This document shows, piece after piece, positions 9,343 through 17,274 of a stretch of DNA of 52,178 nucleotides. Each line of letters starts with the position of its first letter. Positions within the stretch are counted from its first letter, which is position 1. Source of the DNA: JBDKTH01 sp964558295 (GTDB taxonomy: Bacteria > Planctomycetota > Planctomycetia > Pirellulales > Thermoguttaceae); NCBI GenBank assembly GCA_964558295.1, contig CAZLDQ010000010.1, positions 1 to 52,178 of the forward strand, in the 5' to 3' direction. The notes below the pieces were generated by a model. That model saw only the letters and a program-made list of their open reading frames with translations. It was not told the origin of the DNA and ran no database searches. The position numbers were made by a program, and so were the translations under genes.

Positions 9343-10182
9343 ATGCTTCACGATCAGCCTGTTATTTCCTTGACCCACAAGAACTTGACCATCGAGGGAT
9401 ATTCGCGGGCCGCTGTGCAGACCTATTGGCGGATTCCGGAGTTGAAGATCGGTTTCGACTTGGGGGCCCAGCCCTGGTCGTTCATGGGGACGCCCACCTG
9501 GTTCATTTCCCACATGCACATCGACCACTTTATCGCCCTGCCGATGTATGTGGCCCGACGGCGGATGATGCGTATGGAACCGCCCACGATCTACCTGCCC
9601 GAGGCGGCCCTCGATCCGATCGAACGGATTTTGCGCCAAGTACGCAAACTCGACCGCGGCCGGTTGCCCTGCCGGCTGCTTCCGCTCACCCCGGGGATGG
9701 AAGTGGAACTATCCCGGGAACTGGTGGTCACTGTCTCCGCCACGAGCCACACGGTGCCGTCGTTGGGGTTTGTCGTCTGGGAGCGGCGTCGCAAGCTCAA
9801 GGCGGAGTACATGAACCTTTCGGGTAACGAAATCCGCGACTTGCGGCTCAGCGGGGTGGACATCACCCACGAACTGCGTGTCCCGCGACTGGCCTATCTG
9901 GGCGACAGTTCGCCGGCCGGCCTCGACATGTGCCCGGCGATGTATGAAGCCGAGGTCCTGATCCTCGAGTTGACGTTCGTTGCGCCGAGCCATCGCAAGG
10001 AGCGAATCCACAAGTTCGGCCATATGCACCTGGATGATCTCTTGGAACGCCGTCACCGGTTCGCCAACGAGCTGATCATCAGCTCGCATTTCAGCACGCG
10101 CTATCAGCCCCGCCAGATCCGCCACCATGTGGAAAAGGTTTTGCCCGACATGCTTGGCGGCCGGCTGCATCTGTGGTTGTAG
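9343..10182 (+). CDS. RNase Z-like metallo-beta-lactamase-fold hydrolase
   Basis: The 279-residue product has the metallo-beta-lactamase signature HMHIDH (H57, H59, D61, H62). Further metal-ligand candidates are in SATSHTVPSLG, in AYLGDSSPAG and at the C-terminal FGHMHLDD and SSHFSTRY. The layout resembles the ribonuclease Z branch (tRNA 3'-end maturation) but lacks an obvious exosite arm, so a generic MBL hydrolase remains possible. The ATG at 9343 is chosen because it opens the conserved fold and lies 26 bases after scpA. The last codons run into a dispersed repeat that supplies the TAG stop (ends WL, then TAG in the repeat unit TGTAGAGAACGCC). Translational coupling with scpA is plausible. 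Confidence 0.85.
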   Translation: MLHDQPVISLTHKNLTIEGYSRAAVQTYWRIPELKIGFDLGAQPWSFMGTPTWFISHMHIDHFIALPMYVARRRMMRMEPPTIYLPEAALDPIERILRQVRKLDRGRLPCRLLPLTPGMEVELSRELVVTVSATSHTVPSLGFVVWERRRKLKAEYMNLSGNEIRDLRLSGVDITHELRVPRLAYLGDSSPAGLDMCPAMYEAEVLILELTFVAPSHRKERIHKFGHMHLDDLLERRHRFANELIISSHFSTRYQPRQIRHHVEKVLPDMLGGRLHLWL

Positions 10183-10290
10183 AGAACGCCCTCTGTGGCT
10201 GTAGGGAACGCCCTCTGGGGCGTTTCGAACGAGGGCTTAGAGTCCAGGTTTGGCGTGACGTTTGGAACGCCACGGAGGGCGTTCCCTACA
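10178..10290. repeat. Dispersed repeat pair forming an imperfect inverted repeat
   Basis: Two direct copies of TGTAG(A/G)GAACGCCCTCTG lie at about 10178 and 10200. An inverted copy lies at 10264-10290, reading GGAACGCCACGGAGGGCG followed by TTCCCTACA. The second copy and the inverted copy can pair over roughly 27 bases with about three mismatches, around a 37-base loop. The element lies between convergent genes (stops at 10182 and 10321) and may act as a bidirectional terminator. The stop codon of the upstream gene is inside the first copy. Confidence 0.8.
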
Positions 10291-10320
10291 GCGTCCTCTC
10301 CCGGGATCTTGGACGTCTCT

Positions 10321-11004
10321 TTAGCAGCGCAGGGCTGCAACCATCCGGCCGCCGACGGCCAGGCCGTTCAGCAGCAAGACGGCGCCCAGGGCCAGTGCAG
10401 CCACCAAAAGCAGAAGCTGCGGCTCAAAGCCGACCAGGGCCAGGATGCCCAGCACGACGACGGCTAAGGCGACCAGGACCTTTGCGCCGGCCGCTCCCAG
10501 GGCGGTCTTACGAGTCGTTTCGCCCAGTCGCTGGGGATGGACGGTTGAAGCCCGTTCCGTTGCGGCACCGGCACTCAGTAGCAGCGCCCCGCCGAAGACG
10601 AGCATGGCCGCTGCGCTGAGCACGAGCTGCGTCATGCCTAGCAGGGCCAACACACCGAGCACGATCCCGGCCATTCCGGCTAGAAGCTCGGCGTTCATTC
10701 CGGCTTCGGCCACGGAGCCGGCCGCAGCCGACTTGGCGGCGACCGCTGCGCCTTCGGCCAGCAGGGCGACGCCAATCGCGATGATCGCGATTGTCAGCAT
10801 GTAGAGCGGTTCTACGCCGGCCAAGCCGAGAATCGCCAAAATGGCCGCCGTGACGCCCGCCAGGGATTCCAACATCGAGCCTCCGGCCGCAATTTCGGGC
10901 TTTGTCTCCTCATGCTCCGGCCGCTCCGGGGGCCCAATGTTTTCCACGTTCACCACCCTTCCCGGTTCTTCCGGCAACGGTTTGTCCGGTCCTACAGTTG
11001 CCAT
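10321..11004 (-). CDS. Multi-spanning inner-membrane protein, unknown function
   Basis: The start at 11004 is well supported by AAAGGAGG 8 bases upstream, giving a 227-residue protein. An ORF from 11091 would add 29 residues. The first 45 residues are soluble and Pro/Glu-rich. After them come about six hydrophobic helices built largely of Ala, Leu, Gly and Val (for example ILAILGLAGVEPLYMLTIAI, GIVLGVLALLGMTQLVLSA and LVALAVVVLGILALVGFEP). Internal similarity (LAILGLAGVEP, LALLGMTQL, LALVGFEP) points to a threefold repeat of a two-helix unit. I do not recognise a family. No neighbour suggests a role. Confidence 0.7.
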   Translation of the reverse strand: MATVGPDKPLPEEPGRVVNVENIGPPERPEHEETKPEIAAGGSMLESLAGVTAAILAILGLAGVEPLYMLTIAIIAIGVALLAEGAAVAAKSAAAGSVAEAGMNAELLAGMAGIVLGVLALLGMTQLVLSAAAMLVFGGALLLSAGAATERASTVHPQRLGETTRKTALGAAGAKVLVALAVVVLGILALVGFEPQLLLLVAALALGAVLLLNGLAVGGRMVAALRC

Positions 11005-11460
11005 CACAACATCCTCCTTTGGTTCCTCGATGCGATCAATTACGACTTGAATTCTGTCCTTCAGAGTCTCCGCATCCGCGGACGACCCCAAGGTCGCGAC
11101 AGAAGATCAGTTTGCAATTGTCGTGCCACCGGGAAGCCTCTTGGCAGAGGAGCTTTCGCCTGGGTTTTCGCTGACTGCGCTGTGAATCGTCACCCCCAAT
11201 CATCACAAGTCACCTATGCTTTCTCACCCCGCGTTCCTGCCGGATCCAGTTAACGAAGAGGAAGGAATAGCCCGGGGGAGGCAGACGGCTCGCACCCGCA
11301 CGGCAACATCGATGTTCGCCACGGCATGGGGGGGAGGCAAGCCAGGAATCGCGGCCATGGGCTTGCTCCCCTCATCCCGGCTGGTCCCACGGGGATGCCC
11401 CTGGGCCAGGTTCTTCGAGCAGGGTATCATGAAGGGTTGATGACAGTAATCTAGGGGCAT
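11005..11460. other. Intergenic divergent region without a supported gene
   Basis: Short open frames here lack coding character or a ribosome-binding site. The stretch contains a small hairpin (GGGGATGCCCC near 11393) and must carry the start signals for the membrane protein on the minus strand and hemG on the plus strand. I see nothing else. Confidence 0.4.
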
Positions 11461-12927
11461 GTGTTAGGACACCGGTTCCCTGCCGATTCGATCCCGCAAA
11501 GCAACGTGAACGACAATCCGACCACACCCCGACGCGTCGCCGTGGTGGGCGGTGGTATTTCTGGCCTAGCCGCCGCCCATCGCCTGCTCGAACTCGATCC
11601 TTCTGTGGACTTGACCCTTTGGGAAAGCAGCTCGCGTCTGGGCGGCGTGCTCTCCACGGTGCACGAGGAGGGCTACCAGATCGAGCAGAGCGCCGACAAT
11701 TTCATTACCACGGTCCCCTGGGGCATAGACCTCTGCAAGCGTCTGGGACTCGGCGAGCAAGTGGTCCAGACCAATCCAGCCCATCGGCGGACCCATGTGA
11801 TTCGCGCTGGGCGCCTGCACCGGCTTCCCGACGGCTTTCTGATGATGGCCCCGACGCGCCTGTGGCCCCTGGTCGTCACGCCGATCCTCAGCCCCTTGGG
11901 CAAGGCCCGCGCGGCAATGGAATACCTCATCCCGCCGCGTTCCGACGACCGCGACGAGAGCATGGCCGAGTTTGTGCGCCGGCGTTTTGGGGAGGAAGTC
12001 TTCGCGCGACTCGTCGAGCCGTTGGTCAGCGCCGTTTATGCGGCCGACATGGAAAAGCTCAGTGTGCTGGCCACCCTCCCGCGCTTTCGCGAAATGGAAC
12101 GGGAGCACGGCAGTCTGATTCGGGCGATGCGTCGTCAGATGGCTGCGCGTTTGACGTCGGCCGGCGAGAGCGGGGCCCGCTACAGCATGTTCGTCACACT
12201 CCGGGAAGGCCTGACGAGTCTGACCGACGCGCTTGCCCGTCGCCTTCCCTCGCGCGCCGTGCGGCTGGATATGCCCGTCCAGCGGATTCGCCGGCTGGGC
12301 GATGCCTGGCAACTGGAACTGTTTGGCGATGGCCAGGAGCGGTTCGATGCGGTCGTGCTCGCCACGCCATCGCACGTGACCGGCCGGCTGTTGGCCTCGG
12401 TCGACGCCGAGTTGTCGGAGCTTCTTGGGCGTGTTGAGCACTCGGGCACGGCGGTCGTCTCGGTGGCTTATCGGCGTGATCAGATCGCCCATCCGCTGGA
12501 CGGGATGGGCTTTGTCGTGCCCGCCGTGGAGAAGAGCCCGATTCTGGCCGTCAGTTTCAGCAGTCAGAAGTACCCTCATCGGGCTCCCGAAGGCCGGGAA
12601 CTGTTGCGTGTGTTTGCCGGTGGGGCCCGCCACGAGGAATTGGCCGAAATGCCTGCCGGTAAACTCGTCCCTCTCGTCCTGGGCGAATTGCATCGCTTGC
12701 TAGGGATTAAGGGGGCGCCGATCTATCAGAGTGTGGCCCACTGGCCAAGCACGATGCCCCAGTATCATGTGGGCCATCGGGAACTGGTGGCCCAGATCGA
12801 GGCGCGCGCCGCCGCTCTGCCCAACCTCGCCCTGGCCGGCAACGCCTATCACGGCGTCGGAATCCCCAACTGCATTCACAGCGGTGAGTCAGCCGCCGAG
12901 TCGGTGCTAGGACGAAAGACATCGTGA
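11461..12927 (+). CDS. hemG: Protoporphyrinogen/coproporphyrinogen oxidase (HemY type)
   Basis: This flavoprotein of about 488 residues carries the FAD-binding dinucleotide fold VAVVGGGISGLAAAH at residues 26-40. An acidic residue ends the second strand (LTLWESSSRLGG), and the C-terminal FAD motif is NLALAGNAYHGVGIPNCIHSG-like. These are the marks of the oxygen-dependent HemY/PPOX family, which oxidises protoporphyrinogen IX or coproporphyrinogen III in haem synthesis. Middle motifs such as LVEPLVSAVYAADMEKLSVLA fit the same family. The start is a GTG at 11461. A GTG at 11506, nearer the FAD fold, is an alternative, and neither has a strong ribosome-binding site. No other haem gene is in the window. 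The stop is 19 bases from the convergent downstream gene. Confidence 0.92.
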   Translation: MLGHRFPADSIPQSNVNDNPTTPRRVAVVGGGISGLAAAHRLLELDPSVDLTLWESSSRLGGVLSTVHEEGYQIEQSADNFITTVPWGIDLCKRLGLGEQVVQTNPAHRRTHVIRAGRLHRLPDGFLMMAPTRLWPLVVTPILSPLGKARAAMEYLIPPRSDDRDESMAEFVRRRFGEEVFARLVEPLVSAVYAADMEKLSVLATLPRFREMEREHGSLIRAMRRQMAARLTSAGESGARYSMFVTLREGLTSLTDALARRLPSRAVRLDMPVQRIRRLGDAWQLELFGDGQERFDAVVLATPSHVTGRLLASVDAELSELLGRVEHSGTAVVSVAYRRDQIAHPLDGMGFVVPAVEKSPILAVSFSSQKYPHRAPEGRELLRVFAGGARHEELAEMPAGKLVPLVLGELHRLLGIKGAPIYQSVAHWPSTMPQYHVGHRELVAQIEARAAALPNLALAGNAYHGVGIPNCIHSGESAAESVLGRKTS

Positions 12928-12946
12928 GAGCAACCCGTCTGGCCGC

Positions 12947-15163
12947 TCACTTCCCCTTGAGCTCTTCCAACCGGAGCTTGGCCTTCTTCTCTTTGAAGCC
13001 TTGCAGTTTGGGGAGGGCCTTTTGGTACCAGTAGGCCGCCCGGCCACGGTAGCTCTCGCGGACGTTTTCCTCGACCGTCCGGGCCGTTTCGTACCACTGT
13101 TCGGCCAGGTTGAACAACTCGCCCGCCTCCGGTTTCGACTTGGCACGGGCCAGGGCCAATTCGGCCTCGGCCAGCGCCTTGAGCTTTCCGTCGCTTCCCT
13201 TGGCCAGCATCGGCAAGCCTTTCGTCCAGGCCTCGTCGGTGTTTTGCACGAAACAGTAGTACTGGCCCTGGACCAGGTTCGCCGCCGCATTGTCGGGATC
13301 GTCGGCCAGCACCTTTCCCGCCTGCAGGAACCGCTCGTGCTCTTCCTTCAGCCGGGGGAGCGACTTGACCAGTTCGATTGCCTGCTTGGTCATCGCCGTG
13401 TCGCGTCCCAAGGCCATGTTCTGCGCGGCGCGGGCCAGACGCAACGCCGATTCATAGTCGTTGGCGGCAATGAACTCGTCGGCCAGATTCAAGGCCCCGC
13501 GTGCCAACTCCTTCTTGTTCCCCGAACCAATCCGGGACTCGGCCACATCGGCCAAGGTGCTGATCAGTTGTTCCCGGGCATCGATGTCGTAATGCTTGGC
13601 GGTCGCTTCGAGCACCTTGCGCAACAATTCCGGATCGCCGGCGCTGATGGCCAGATCGCGAGCCTGGCTCAACAAAACATAGCGGATCACCGGCTCGTCC
13701 GGCGTCTCCAGGGCTTCTTTGAGGAGGACCTCGGCGAAGGCCTTTTTCTTGGCCGGGTCCTGGGCCTTGTCAAAGTCGTTGCGATGGATCTTGCGCACCT
13801 CGGCCAGAGCGGCCGCTTGCTCGGCCGGCTCGGGCAACGCCAGCTTCGACGGCTTTTGGGCCGGTCCACCGGCCGCAGGCTTCGCCGGAGGTTTTTTCGA
13901 TGGCTGTTCCGCCACCGGCGGGACCGCCGGTTCCGGTCCCAACTCGGCCAACAACGCGGCCACCGGCAGTCCTTGCTGGCTGGCCTGATCGCACAACTGC
14001 CGGGCCAATCGCTTGTCGCCCTGCGGATCGAACGTCAGAAACGCGGCCTTCGGTACCAGCGATGTCGCCCCCTCAGTCAGTCTTCTCTCAACCAGAAGCA
14101 GGGCCAAGGCCGCTGGAAGGTCGGCGATTGTGAAACGAAGCTCCTGGTGGCCTCCGTGGACCACCAGTTCCTCGGTTGTGGCACGACGGACCGTCAGCTT
14201 GCGTCCCTTCACCTCCAAGACGTCCCCCGGTTTCAACTCGGCCATGGCACTGCGCACGGCACGCCAGAACACGCTGAGCGATTCGGAGATTTCTTGCAGG
14301 CGATTGAGTTCCATCAACTCCGCAGCCTTCACCTGGCTGGCGGCCAACGCAAGCTGTTCGCCTGCCACGATCAGGTCACGCTTGGCCAGAGCCGTCCGAA
14401 CGGCTTCGAACGACTCGGCCGCGTTCCTTGCGGGAGTCACAGGCGGCGGCAAAGGTTCGACCGGCGGAGATGCCGTTTCCCCAGACGCCGACGTCGTGGC
14501 CATCGCTGGCTCCTCCGGCCGAACCGCAGCCGGGGCCGAGGGCTTCTCAACCGGGGCGGTCGTTGAAGGGAAACTCGATCCTGTGGAGGCCGGAGGGGGG
14601 TTGGCCGACCGCGTCGGACGGGTGGGCTTTGTCCCCAGGGCCACTGGCGGCGTCGGCTCGATGGTCGGAGGCGTGCGACTGGTCACCATCCACACGATCA
14701 AGGCGACCAGCAACAGAATCACGCCGCTCAAGGCCCCAATCACGGCCTTCGCCACCGGGGGGATGGTCACGGCCGATGCCGCCGCAGCCGGCATGGTGGG
14801 GGGCATCTTCGGATCTTCCGCGGCGTAGCCCACGTCCCGGTAGTTGACCGGCGGGGCCGCCGTGGACATCGTCGAGGCCATGTCCCTCTGAGCTTGGAGC
14901 CAAGCGTCATAGTTGGCTTTGCGTTTGGGATCAAGCAGACAGAGTTTGGCCGCGATCACCTCTTGGAGAAGACGCTGAGCCTCCGCCGCATGGGGGCCTG
15001 TCTGGTGATAACGCAACTGCTCCATCTGCCGGTCGGCCGCCCTGGCGATGACGAGCAGGTCGGACTCGAACAGTTCGTTGCCGGTGAGCAGATAGAAGTT
15101 CGGCGGGCGCTGCGGATCGTGAATCCCCAACCATTGGAGATAGGGATCGAACACTTCAGCCAT
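12947..15163 (-). CDS. Membrane-anchored protein with planctomycete J-like N-terminal domain
   Basis: The 738-residue protein is read from the ATG at 15163, which opens MAEVFDPYLQWLGI. Residues 3-90 match the short domain that heads many planctomycete kinases and related proteins: an FDPY..WLGI start, PPNFYLLTGNELFESD, and an end resembling a J-domain (LCLLDPKRKANYD). A Pro/Ala-rich linker leads to one membrane helix at about 138-161 (IGALSGVILLLVALIVWMV). A Pro/Thr/Ser-rich linker follows, then about 450 residues of helical repeats resembling TPR, rich in Ala, Leu and Glu. The topology suggests the first domain is in the cytoplasm and the repeats outside, though the reverse is possible. No enzyme motif is visible. 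It is convergent with hemG. Confidence 0.75.
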   Translation of the reverse strand: MAEVFDPYLQWLGIHDPQRPPNFYLLTGNELFESDLLVIARAADRQMEQLRYHQTGPHAAEAQRLLQEVIAAKLCLLDPKRKANYDAWLQAQRDMASTMSTAAPPVNYRDVGYAAEDPKMPPTMPAAAASAVTIPPVAKAVIGALSGVILLLVALIVWMVTSRTPPTIEPTPPVALGTKPTRPTRSANPPPASTGSSFPSTTAPVEKPSAPAAVRPEEPAMATTSASGETASPPVEPLPPPVTPARNAAESFEAVRTALAKRDLIVAGEQLALAASQVKAAELMELNRLQEISESLSVFWRAVRSAMAELKPGDVLEVKGRKLTVRRATTEELVVHGGHQELRFTIADLPAALALLLVERRLTEGATSLVPKAAFLTFDPQGDKRLARQLCDQASQQGLPVAALLAELGPEPAVPPVAEQPSKKPPAKPAAGGPAQKPSKLALPEPAEQAAALAEVRKIHRNDFDKAQDPAKKKAFAEVLLKEALETPDEPVIRYVLLSQARDLAISAGDPELLRKVLEATAKHYDIDAREQLISTLADVAESRIGSGNKKELARGALNLADEFIAANDYESALRLARAAQNMALGRDTAMTKQAIELVKSLPRLKEEHERFLQAGKVLADDPDNAAANLVQGQYYCFVQNTDEAWTKGLPMLAKGSDGKLKALAEAELALARAKSKPEAGELFNLAEQWYETARTVEENVRESYRGRAAYWYQKALPKLQGFKEKKAKLRLEELKGK

Positions 15164-15424
15164 TGCGTCACCAACCCTTTCCGCGGCCACCGGGCCGATT
15201 CTCGTATTATGCGGGCCGCCTCCGTCCGACGCAAGGAACCGCATCCGGCCGTTTTGCCCAGGCACTTGTGGCGGGAGACCTCACGTCGTTGAGTCCATCA
15301 CAGTTCCCAACGCCAGAGGGGCCCCCCAGGAAAAACCCCCACACCGCATGGAAAACCGCTCCCCGACATGCTATAGAAGGGGGCGGAGGGGGATTAACGT
15401 GCCTTTGCTGATTGGAGTGCCTCG

Positions 15425-17131
15425 ATGAAAAGCTCCCGTGCAACGCTTCGCGTGACGACCGTCCTCGTCCTCCTCGTGGCCTTCACGTCCTCCTTGTTCG
15501 CCGAGGACATGCGGCAGCGCAAGAAGCTGATCGCTACCGGTTGGGACAACCCCGACAGCCAGCGGCTTTTGGACCACCTGCCCGAGATCGAACGCCAGCC
15601 GTTCGACGGCGTGGTGATCGAAGTCACCGGCAAAAAGCCCGACGGCAAGCCGTGCTCGATTCGCACGACTTTCCACAATCAGCCCTGGGACCAGGAGTGG
15701 TTCCAACCGGTCGTTGATCAACTGAAAGCCTGCAAGTTTCAGCGGTTGACGGACAACTTCATCACCCTCGGGGCCAATCCGGGGAACGTTGATTGGTTCG
15801 ACGACGCGGGCTGGAAGAACATCGTCGAGCATTGGCGCATCGGGGCCTGGATCGCCAAGCAGTCGGGCTTCAAAGGAATCCTCTTCGATCCCGAGCCTTA
15901 TACCGAGCCGTACGTCCAGTTCAGCTACCACGCCCAGCCGGATCGCGACAAACACAGCTTCAACGAATACCATGCCAAGGCTCGCCAGCGGGGACGCGAG
16001 ATCATGCAGGCGGTCGTCGAAGAATATCCCGACATTACGATCTTCTGCTACTTTCTCAACAGTGTTTGCATGCAGGCCACCGGCCGACCTGATCCACGGT
16101 TGGCTTTGGCTTCGCACCACTACGGGCTGTTGCCGGCGATGGTTGACGGCTGGCTCGATGTCGCACCCCCTACGGTCCGGATGGTCGACGGTTGTGAATC
16201 GGCCTATCGCTACAACAGCATCCAGCAATATCTGGAGGCGGGCCTGGGAATCCGCGGCTGCTGTCAGGAGCTTGTCTCGCCGGAAAACCGGGCCAAGTAC
16301 CGCGCGCAGATGCAGGTGAGTTTCGGGATGTATCTCGACGCCTATTGGAACCCCAAGGAGTCGCCCTGGTACATCGACGGCCTGGGCGGCTCGCGGGTTG
16401 ACCGCCTGCGAGCCAATACGGCCACGGCCCTGCGCGTGGCAGATGAGTATGTTTGGGTCTACGGCGAAAAGTTCCGCTGGTGGCCTACGCCCAACGGTGG
16501 CGTGCGCAAAGAGTATTGGCCCGAGGCTCTCCCCGGTTGCGACAAGGCCCTGCGCTACGCCCGTGACCCGAACGACTACGGCCGCACCGAGATCGCTGAA
16601 CTTCGGAAAGCCGGGAAACTGGTGAATCTGGCACGCAACGGCCACTACAGCGAGGAAACGGCCAAGACCTTCGCGGGCACCGACGAGTCGTGGCGCGAAG
16701 GGCGTGCCCCGGCCGGCTGGACCGTCTGGCAGGAGGCGAAGTCCCAAGGCAAGTTTACCTGGGACCGCAAGACCGGCGCACAGGATAAAGGGGCAGCACT
16801 TGCCACGGGGGTGGCTGGCGGCTGTTTCATCCAGTCCTATCCGGTCAAGCCAGGCGAGCGCTATACCGTCCGCGCCGCCGCCAAGCTGCAAGGCCAAGGG
16901 GCCGGCAACCTCCGCGTCCGCTGGCAAACCCCTGAAGGGACCTGGACCCACGAACTTCTCGACAAGCTGATCTTCTGCGACAATCCGCAAGGCGAGTGGA
17001 CCGAGCTGTTCGGCGTCGTCGAAGTCCCTGAAGGCGTCGGCCGGTTGGTCCTGCTTCTCGGCGTCAGCGGTCAACAATCGGCCGAAGATAAGCTCTGGTA
17101 TGACGACGTGGAAGTGTATCGGCTTCCCTGA
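15425..17131 (+). CDS. Secreted glycosidase-like protein with C-terminal binding module
   Basis: The 568-residue protein starts with a signal peptide (LRVTTVLVLLVAFTSSLFA, cleavage near residue 26). Residues 27-400 look like a TIM-barrel of the glycoside hydrolase type: strand-like segments carry acidic residues (FDGVVIEV, GILFDPEPYTEPYVQF, RMVDGCESAYRY). The last 160 residues read like a beta-sandwich carbohydrate-binding module (GGCFIQSYPVKPGERYTVRA, WYDDVEVYRLP). The substrate cannot be read and I do not place it in a numbered GH family. The ATG at 15425 is a natural start. A 30-bp inverted repeat begins 16 bases after the stop. It may serve extracellular polysaccharide breakdown, like the genes at 44-52 kb. 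Confidence 0.7.
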   Translation: MKSSRATLRVTTVLVLLVAFTSSLFAEDMRQRKKLIATGWDNPDSQRLLDHLPEIERQPFDGVVIEVTGKKPDGKPCSIRTTFHNQPWDQEWFQPVVDQLKACKFQRLTDNFITLGANPGNVDWFDDAGWKNIVEHWRIGAWIAKQSGFKGILFDPEPYTEPYVQFSYHAQPDRDKHSFNEYHAKARQRGREIMQAVVEEYPDITIFCYFLNSVCMQATGRPDPRLALASHHYGLLPAMVDGWLDVAPPTVRMVDGCESAYRYNSIQQYLEAGLGIRGCCQELVSPENRAKYRAQMQVSFGMYLDAYWNPKESPWYIDGLGGSRVDRLRANTATALRVADEYVWVYGEKFRWWPTPNGGVRKEYWPEALPGCDKALRYARDPNDYGRTEIAELRKAGKLVNLARNGHYSEETAKTFAGTDESWREGRAPAGWTVWQEAKSQGKFTWDRKTGAQDKGAALATGVAGGCFIQSYPVKPGERYTVRAAAKLQGQGAGNLRVRWQTPEGTWTHELLDKLIFCDNPQGEWTELFGVVEVPEGVGRLVLLLGVSGQQSAEDKLWYDDVEVYRLP

Positions 17132-17146
17132 CTAAACGCAGGAAAA

Positions 17147-17274
17147 GGACGAATGACGAAAACTAAATGACGAAGGAATGACGAAGCACAAATGACGAAA
17201 GGTTGAAGCGGCACGCGGTCATTCGTGCTTTGGTCTTCGTGCTTCCTTCGTCATTTAGTTTTCGTCATTCGTCC
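17147..17274. repeat. Perfect 30-bp inverted repeat built of GAATGACGAA motifs
   Basis: The left arm at 17147-17176 (GGACGAATGACGAAAACTAA and on to GAAGG) is the exact reverse complement of the right arm at 17245-17274. The 68-base loop contains further GAATGACGAAGCAC-like copies. It lies between two convergent genes and could form a strong terminator-like hairpin for both. The TGA stop of the GTPase gene (17265-17267) lies within the right arm. Confidence 0.9.

Noticed and set aside
11216..11440. 74-codon plus-strand frame between the membrane protein and hemG
   Set aside because: No ribosome-binding site, no motif and low-quality composition; treated as intergenic.
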